Assembly: GCA_016650355.1 (NCBI GenBank)
Contig: JAENVX010000244.1
Coordinates: 1-8,757 of the forward strand
Length of the DNA stretch: 8,757 nucleotides
Source: Bacteroidia bacterium
GTDB lineage: Bacteria; Bacteroidota; Bacteroidia; Cytophagales; Cyclobacteriaceae
Reading direction: 5' to 3'
The notes under the pieces are model-generated. The model saw nothing but the letters and a program-made list of their open reading frames with translations. It was not told the DNA's origin and made no database searches. A program made the translations under genes and the position numbers. Positions 7,086-8,757 of this stretch are shown one piece after another (position 1 is the stretch's first letter; every line of letters begins with the position of its first letter).

Positions 7086-7195
7086 GACTGCCCCTCGGCC
7101 AGGGATAGAAACGAAAAGCCGCAGCGGAGGGTAGGCACATGTGATGGGGCAAGGGTTGCAGTGTATAGCCCGGTGGCGTTTCGCCAGGCCGCCAA
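7086..7195 (+). ncRNA. Candidate structured RNA element, GC-rich, upstream of ahcY
   Basis: This is a sharply GC-rich block inside AT-rich intergenic DNA. Pairings seen: CCCTC (7092-7096) with GAGGG (7127-7131), continued by GGC (7097-7099) with GCC (7118-7120); alternatively GCCCC (7090-7094) with GGGGC (7146-7150); and a hairpin TGGCG-TTT-CGCCA (7174-7186) closed further out by CGG (7171-7173) with CCG (7189-7191). Two similar 18-19 nt segments, each beginning GGG and ending AGCC, lie at 7102-7120 and 7153-7170. The wording (GATAGAAACGAAAAGCC, then TTGCAGTGTATAGCCCGG) resembles an element I recall recurring between genes in Bacteroidota, possibly the Flavo-1 RNA class; that match is from memory and uncertain. 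The plus strand was chosen on that resemblance. It lies about 75 nt before the likely ahcY promoter, so it is probably not an ahcY riboswitch. A spurious 75-codon frame runs across it on the minus strand. Confidence 0.45.
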
Positions 7196-7269
7196 ATAAC
7201 AGCAGTTGAAAACATTTGGCATCAGTATTCTGTTATCGATAATAAGTGGTTATTTAAAGACCTTTGAAT

Positions 7270-7277
7270 TATCTTTG
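7270..7277 (+). promoter_or_regulatory. Candidate ahcY promoter, Bacteroidota -7 box
   Basis: TATCTTTG matches the Bacteroidota primary-sigma -7 consensus TAnnTTTG exactly. It ends 26 nt before the ahcY ATG, predicting a start of transcription near 7284 and a leader of about 20 nt. The upstream -33 TTG box is not clear; GTGGTT at about 7246-7251 lies at roughly the right distance. Such an 8-mer occurs by chance about once every few kb, so the position relative to a housekeeping gene is the main support. Confidence 0.5.
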
Positions 7278-7303
7278 CGCCTCAAACTAGAAAACAAACA
7301 AAC

Positions 7304-8611
7304 ATGATAGCAACAGAAAAGCTCAATTTTAAGGTAAAAGACATCGCCTTGGCCGATTGGGGCCGCAAAGAGATCAAATTAGCTGAAGCAGAAATGCCTG
7401 GTCTGATGGCCTTGCGCGAAGAATTTGGCAAGAAAAAGCCATTGAAAGATGCGCGTATTGCTGGCTGTCTTCACATGACTATTCAAACTGCTGTGTTAAT
7501 TGAAACGCTAGTTGAATTAGGTGCTCAGGTTTCATGGTCGTCTTGCAATATTTTTTCTACTCAAGATCATGCCGCTGCAGCCATTGCAAAAGCAGGTGTG
7601 CCTGTGTTTGCCTGGAAGGGATTGAATGAAAAAGAATTTGATTGGTGCATTGAACAAACGCTTCACGCATTTGAAGATGGCAAGCCATTGAACATGATTT
7701 TGGATGATGGTGGTGATCTTACGAACATGGTGTTGGATCGCTTTCCTGAACTTGTACCAGGAATAAAAGGTATCTCTGAAGAAACTACTACAGGTGTACA
7801 CAGATTAATAGAACGTATGAACAATGGAAAACTTCCATTGCCTGCTATTAACATTAATGACTCTGTTACGAAGTCAAAGTTTGACAACAAATACGGATGT
7901 AAAGAATCTTTAGTTGATGCGATACGCAGAGCAACGGATGTGATGATGGCTGGAAAGGTTGCGTTAGTAGCAGGTTACGGAGATGTTGGTAAAGGTTCTG
8001 CTGCTTCATTACGCGGTGCAGGTGCGCGTGTAACCGTTACTGAAATTGATCCTATCTGTGCATTGCAAGCAGCCATGGATGGCTTTGCGGTGAAGAGAAT
8101 GGATGATGCCGTGAAAGAAGCTGACATCATTGTTACGGCAACTGGGAACTTCGGAATTGTATTAGGACGTCACTTTGAGAATATGAAAGACAAGGCCATT
8201 GTTTGTAACATTGGTCATTTCGATAATGAGATTGATGTGGCTTGGTTGAACAAAAACGCTACGAAAGATGAAGTGAAGCCACAAGTAGATTTGTATACGT
8301 TGAAGAATGGTCGTCAGGTGATCTTGTTGGCCGAAGGCCGCTTGGTAAACTTAGGTTGCGCTACTGGTCACCCTTCGTTTGTTATGTCAAACTCTTTCAC
8401 CAATCAGACACTTGCACAATTAGAACTTTGGACGAATACAGATAAGTATGAAAACAAAGTCTATATGCTGCCTAAGCATTTGGATGAGAAAGTTGCGCGT
8501 CTTCATTTGAAAAAGATTGGTGTTGAGCTGGAGGAATTATCTTCAGAACAAGCTAAATATATTGGTGTTGAAGTAAAAGGACCATTCAAACCTGACTACT
8601 ATCGATACTAG
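7304..8611 (+). CDS. ahcY: Adenosylhomocysteinase (S-adenosyl-L-homocysteine hydrolase)
   Basis: This cytoplasmic NAD-dependent homotetramer hydrolyses S-adenosylhomocysteine to adenosine and homocysteine, relieving product inhibition of methyltransferases in the methyl cycle. The 435-residue product is full length and of the short form (the human enzyme has 432), without the roughly 40-residue insertion of many proteobacterial enzymes. Active-site positions are intact: H57 in GCLHMT, SSCNIFSTQDHAAAA, D135 in LDDGGDLTN, E160 in ISEETTTGVH, and K190, D194 and C199 in SVTKSKFDNKYGC. The Rossmann motif GYGDVGKG spans 224-231. The C-terminus KPDYYRY supplies K429 and Y433, which reach into the NAD site of a neighbouring subunit. 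The ATG at 7304 is preceded by an A-rich stretch with no Shine-Dalgarno sequence, as is common in Bacteroidota. It is probably transcribed alone, from a promoter near 7270 to a terminator at 8636-8670. Confidence 0.98.
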   Translation: MIATEKLNFKVKDIALADWGRKEIKLAEAEMPGLMALREEFGKKKPLKDARIAGCLHMTIQTAVLIETLVELGAQVSWSSCNIFSTQDHAAAAIAKAGVPVFAWKGLNEKEFDWCIEQTLHAFEDGKPLNMILDDGGDLTNMVLDRFPELVPGIKGISEETTTGVHRLIERMNNGKLPLPAININDSVTKSKFDNKYGCKESLVDAIRRATDVMMAGKVALVAGYGDVGKGSAASLRGAGARVTVTEIDPICALQAAMDGFAVKRMDDAVKEADIIVTATGNFGIVLGRHFENMKDKAIVCNIGHFDNEIDVAWLNKNATKDEVKPQVDLYTLKNGRQVILLAEGRLVNLGCATGHPSFVMSNSFTNQTLAQLELWTNTDKYENKVYMLPKHLDEKVARLHLKKIGVELEELSSEQAKYIGVEVKGPFKPDYYRY

Positions 8612-8612
8612 T

Positions 8613-8634
8613 CTCTCTGCTTGCAAATAGAGAG
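8613..8634 (+). other. Small hairpin just after the ahcY stop
   Basis: CTCTCT (8613-8618) pairs perfectly with AGAGAG (8629-8634) around a 10-nt loop that itself contains TGC/GCA. It lies between the ahcY stop codon and the intrinsic terminator and may protect the mRNA 3' end or assist termination. The pairing is seen directly; a role is inference. Confidence 0.4.
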
Positions 8635-8635
8635 G

Positions 8636-8670
8636 AACCCTGGAGCATTGTGCTTCAGGGTTTTTTTTTT
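8636..8670 (+). terminator. Intrinsic terminator of ahcY
   Basis: An 11-bp stem pairs AACCCTGGAGC (8636-8646) with GCTTCAGGGTT (8652-8662), with a single G-T (G-U) pair and the 5-nt loop ATTGT. A run of ten T (8661-8670) follows immediately. This is a textbook rho-independent terminator 24 nt after the ahcY stop. Confidence 0.93.
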
Positions 8671-8757
8671 ATGTTAAAATAATAGAAGGTGGAAAATTGT
8701 GGCAATTGAATATACTAGCTACCAAATACTCCAAACATATTCAGGATGAATATACCA

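Noticed and set aside
6995..7222. A 75-codon minus-strand open frame across the intergenic region before ahcY
   Set aside because: It has no recognisable domain, a composition driven by the GC-rich structured block, and a poor start context. It is more simply explained as a chance frame over an RNA-like element.
7086..7303. SAH or SAM riboswitch controlling ahcY
   Set aside because: The location invited it, but the known SAH-riboswitch pattern was not recognised, and the likely promoter (7270-7277) lies downstream of the structured block, so the block would not be in the ahcY leader.
7532..7890. Minus-strand open frames of 75-89 codons inside ahcY
   Set aside because: They lie antisense to strongly conserved adenosylhomocysteinase motifs and have no domain or start signal of their own.
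8732..8739. Minus-strand TATGTTTG, a perfect TAnnTTTG box, possibly an antisense promoter reading into the ahcY terminator
   Set aside because: Several such 8-mers are expected by chance on the two strands of a window this size, and no gene or leader supports this one.
8671..8757. Possible start of a further gene (ATG at 8746-8748) and the twice-occurring word GAATATAC
   Set aside because: Only four codons are visible before the window ends and the repeat is too short to mean anything. I see no supportable feature after the terminator.

Overview
The window looks like an ordinary chromosomal stretch from a Bacteroidota bacterium, probably Cytophagales-like; the rank is inferred, not proven. 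The base composition is moderately AT-rich. The starts have A-rich leaders and no convincing Shine-Dalgarno sequence, and the best promoter candidate has the Bacteroidota form TAnnTTTG. The gene content also fits: a plant-type glutaminyl cyclase lipoprotein, a secreted CocE/AEH-like hydrolase and a short-form adenosylhomocysteinase. No mobile element, CRISPR array, tRNA or rRNA was recognised.

Layout. (1) Bases 1-65 hold the end of an upstream gene whose last residues resemble the final strands of a PDZ domain. It overlaps, or lies just before, a glutaminyl-peptide cyclotransferase lipoprotein (52-852). (2) An APC-superfamily amino-acid permease lies on the minus strand (881-2176), convergent with the cyclase. 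(3) Divergent from the permease is a tight plus-strand run of three exported proteins. These are a serine hydrolase of the CocE/X-Pro-dipeptidase fold with alpha-amino-acid ester hydrolase (AEH) hallmarks (2317-4221), an SGNH/GDSL hydrolase (4226-4936) and a sialidase-fold BNR/Asp-box protein (4962-6269). Gaps of 4 and 25 nt suggest one operon. (4) A cytoplasmic FrnE-type DsbA-family oxidoreductase (6276-6947, minus) converges on that operon with a 6-nt gap. (5) A 356-nt intergenic region holds a GC-rich, structured element (about 7086-7195) and a candidate promoter. (6) Adenosylhomocysteinase ahcY (7304-8611) follows and ends in a strong intrinsic terminator.

How the genes may work together. 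The left part has an envelope peptide and amino-acid flavour: a possible PDZ peptidase end, N-terminal pyroglutamate formation, an amino-acid importer, and an exported hydrolase whose acidic cluster suits a substrate with a free alpha-amino group. The SGNH and BNR proteins may extend this into ester or glycan processing. This joint role is inference. AhcY is a housekeeping enzyme of the methyl cycle and is transcribed separately.

Nothing here is clearly a new biological system. The points most worth a second look are the structured intergenic element upstream of ahcY and the AEH-like active site of the 2317-4221 product. Several reading frames can be extended upstream to TTG codons; the ATG that puts the signal peptide or family N-terminus at the protein start was preferred.
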